From positions 1 through 30,096 of the forward strand of contig JBGPJF010000025.1 in the NCBI GenBank assembly GCA_041485285.1: a stretch of 30,096 bases of DNA. The letters are read 5' to 3'. Each line of letters opens with the position of its first letter. Position 1 is the first letter of the stretch. The stretch is from DATEUP01 sp041485285 (lineage in GTDB: Archaea > Thermoplasmatota > DTKX01 > DATEUP01). The position numbers and the translations under genes were made by a program. Positions 28,311 to 30,096 of the stretch are shown here, one piece after another. The notes under the pieces were generated by a model. It was given only the letters and a program-made list of their open reading frames with translations, did no database searches and had not been told where the DNA came from.

Positions 28311-30096
28311 GTGAGAACCCTTTATAACGACGCCGAGGCGATTGTTCGCAATTGGGGGGCCCCGCTGGGTCGAAGTAATCCGCCGTGGCAGCGAAGGCGA
28401 TCCTCGTTCGTTGTAGTGATAGCCCTAATCGCTCCCGGGCTTCCGCTGGCCGCCCTTTTGCCAACGGCCGCGGGCGTGCAGTACTCGCACGAGGCGCTGT
28501 TTCAGGGCTCGCCCGTGCAAACCTTGGAGCTGAATTTCAGCCAAGCGGCCGCGCCGGGCGCGACCTTCTACCTGCCGCTGAACGCGAGCGCCCGGGTCGT
28601 TGAAGCGTCCTTCGTGGCCGCCGGGTCGCCGGGGTTTGAAAGTGTGCTCCTCACGGGCGACGGAGCGGCGGCTCGCAGCGGCGAAGGCTTTGGCTTCTCG
28701 ATGGAAGGGCGCGGCGACTACAACGGGGACGGATTCGCCGACCTGGTCGTGGGCGCCCCGTTCCCGATTAGCGGAACGACGCAGCCGGGGCGCGCGGACG
28801 TCTATTACGGGTCGGCCCGAGGGGTCGGCCTCCGGCCCAACTGGTCGTACATTGGCCCGAATGCGGCGCAGTTCGCCTCCCCGTTGGCGCACGGCGACGT
28901 AAACGAAGACGGCTTCGACGACCTCATCCTCGGCGAGGAGGAACTCGGCTTCCGGGGCACGCCGCCGGAGTCGGTCCTGATTTTCAACGGGTCGCCCGCA
29001 GGGCTGCCCGCGACCCCCGGCGTTCGGCTCACGGGGCACGACGCCACCAAGCTCACGGGGTGGTCCTTCGGGATGCTGCTCGTGGACTTGAATGGCGATG
29101 GGCACAAGGAGCTGTTGGTCTCGGAGTCTGATTGGCGCGGAGCCCCCTACGATAACGACGCGGCGGTCGCGGTCTTTCCAGGCAGGCCGGGCGGCGTCGA
29201 TTTCGGCAATCGGACGTACTTCTTCCCGGAGAACCCGCCGTACCGCGAATTCGGCCAGACCATGCGGGCGATCGGCGACAATGACCGAGACGGTTTGGAG
29301 GAGGTCCTCGACGGGAACCAGCGCTACAACGGCAACCTCGGGGCGGCCGCGATCTTCGAGGGCGAGGCGAATAGCACGAATGTCAGCTGGCCCTGGTCGA
29401 TCAACGGTTCAATCAATGCCAGGTACGGGGGTCACGCCGAGGGCGGGGCCGACGTGACCGGGGACGGGCGAAACGACCTCGTGTTGATGCTGCCGAGCAT
29501 CAATCAAAGCACGGGGGCAGTCCACGTCTTTGCAGGCCAATCGAACGGGAGCTACCCGCCGAACCCGACGGCGGTGCTAGGCGGTCGAGCGCCCGGGGAG
29601 AATTTTGGGGAGGACGCCGCGCTGTGCGATGTGGACGGGGACGCCGTTGACGACCTTGTGGTGGGGGCCGACCACTTCAACTCGGATTCGGAGGGCGGCG
29701 CTTACCTGTTCACGGGAGGCGATCTTTCCGACAGTGCGGGGAGCTTTTTCCGGGGCGGTGCCGCCGGGCGGGCGGAGGCTTTCGGGAGCGGCACGAGGTG
29801 CCTTGGTGACCTGAATGGCGACGGTTTCGAGGACTTCGGGGTGTGGCTCCAATTCGGGTACAACGGGACGACCCAGCCGGGGGCGGTGCGCGTGTACTAC
29901 GGGACGGCGCAGCCGTTCGCGCAGAACGTAAGCATCACGCTGGGGGGCAGCGCGCTCATGGCTCGAAGCGGCGGGATGAAGGGGTCGTCGCTCGTGGGCG
30001 GGTTCGGGGCAGCGATCGACGGCTACCTTGCCGCGCACACCGCCGAGGCCGACCCGAGCGGGAACGTGCAGGTCCCCATCACGGTGCGCTTCGAAG
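28311..30096 (+). CDS. Secreted FG-GAP (integrin-alpha-like) repeat protein, 3' end outside window
   Basis: Predicted surface protein, at least 595 codons, open to the window edge. After an N-terminal stretch comes a signal-like segment (RRRSSFVVVIALIAPGLPLA) and then a beta-propeller with seven calcium-binding FG-GAP motifs: GDYNGDGFADL, GDVNEDGFDDL, VDLNGDGHKEL, GDNDRDGLEEV, ADVTGDGRNDL, CDVDGDAVDDL and GDLNGDGFEDF. Seven repeats suit a closed propeller. Several N-x-S/T sequons are present (INGS, NQST, NVSI). After the last repeat a new domain begins (SLVGGFGAAIDGYLAAHTAE). The start is uncertain: GTG 28311 is the only common start codon upstream of the signal segment in this frame, but the best TATA-like box (TTTATAAC, 28319-28326) lies inside the reading, so a non-standard start or a sequence error is possible. 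Confidence 0.85.
   Translation, partial: MRTLYNDAEAIVRNWGAPLGRSNPPWQRRRSSFVVVIALIAPGLPLAALLPTAAGVQYSHEALFQGSPVQTLELNFSQAAAPGATFYLPLNASARVVEASFVAAGSPGFESVLLTGDGAAARSGEGFGFSMEGRGDYNGDGFADLVVGAPFPISGTTQPGRADVYYGSARGVGLRPNWSYIGPNAAQFASPLAHGDVNEDGFDDLILGEEELGFRGTPPESVLIFNGSPAGLPATPGVRLTGHDATKLTGWSFGMLLVDLNGDGHKELLVSESDWRGAPYDNDAAVAVFPGRPGGVDFGNRTYFFPENPPYREFGQTMRAIGDNDRDGLEEVLDGNQRYNGNLGAAAIFEGEANSTNVSWPWSINGSINARYGGHAEGGADVTGDGRNDLVLMLPSINQSTGAVHVFAGQSNGSYPPNPTAVLGGRAPGENFGEDAALCDVDGDAVDDLVVGADHFNSDSEGGAYLFTGGDLSDSAGSFFRGGAAGRAEAFGSGTRCLGDLNGDGFEDFGVWLQFGYNGTTQPGAVRVYYGTAQPFAQNVSITLGGSALMARSGGMKGSSLVGGFGAAIDGYLAAHTAEADPSGNVQVPITVRFE
28319..28326 (+). promoter_or_regulatory. TATA-like box near the FG-GAP gene start
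   Basis: TTTATAAC stands out in G+C-rich DNA. Transcription would begin near 28349, downstream of the GTG at 28311, which conflicts with that start. A later start codon is hard to find in frame (GTG 28416 would cut the signal peptide). Confidence 0.4.

Overview
The window looks like high-G+C archaeal chromosome, most plausibly from the Thermoplasmatota or a related euryarchaeal lineage. This placement is inferred from gene content and signals; no marker here fixes the phylum. The pointers are an FtsZ, a Trm5-type tRNA methyltransferase, an archaeal/eukaryotic-type OGG glycosylase, a Trm9/ALKBH8-like methyltransferase, tRNA genes without an encoded CCA end, many GTG/TTG starts, and TATA-like boxes 25-40 nt before start codons. 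No phage, IS element, integrase, CRISPR array or rRNA gene was seen. Genes are tightly packed.

Left part (1-5,084, all minus strand): an acyl-CoA dehydrogenase and a DUF35-type zinc-ribbon/OB protein, then three tandem multi-pass membrane proteins that resemble each other. Next on the plus strand (5,085-8,659) comes a run of tRNA-Cys(GCA), cysteinyl-tRNA synthetase, an M24 aminopeptidase-like enzyme, a pterin-4a-carbinolamine dehydratase-like protein and a small unknown protein. A tRNA-Thr(UGT) lies on the minus strand after it.

Middle part (8,809-19,645): a PKD-domain lipoprotein is divergent from the Trm9-like methyltransferase across a shared TATA-like box. A secreted, membrane-anchored CARDB-like protein is translationally coupled to an unknown helical protein. 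ftsZ follows, divergent from a winged-helix regulator with a bacterial-looking terminator. Then come a WalJ/YycJ-type metallo-beta-lactamase, a large beta-propeller protein carrying a small Cys-containing domain, a standalone copy of that domain, a MtnA-type isomerase, and a tiny protein made of five 11-residue repeats.

Right part (19,696-30,096): a degenerate class II aldolase-fold protein, an unusual 88-nt type-II tRNA-like gene, trm5, a small membrane protein, two tandem AhpD-like proteins with a zinc-ribbon protein, an OGG-type DNA glycosylase, a membrane protein, two tandem membrane proteins with a PH-like tail, a 533-residue unknown protein of possible longin/appendage-like architecture, and a secreted seven-repeat FG-GAP protein that runs off the window.

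Themes: tRNA and translation quality (tRNA-Cys/CysRS, Trm5, Trm9-like, three tRNAs), oxidative-damage defence (AhpD-like pair, OGG), a cell-surface set (PKD, CARDB, FG-GAP) and repeated local gene duplication (five families present as neighbours). I see no single well-defined new system. The best candidates for new biology are the propeller/Cys-domain pair, the 11-mer repeat protein with its cluster of palindromic half-sites, the odd tRNA, and the longin/appendage-like protein.
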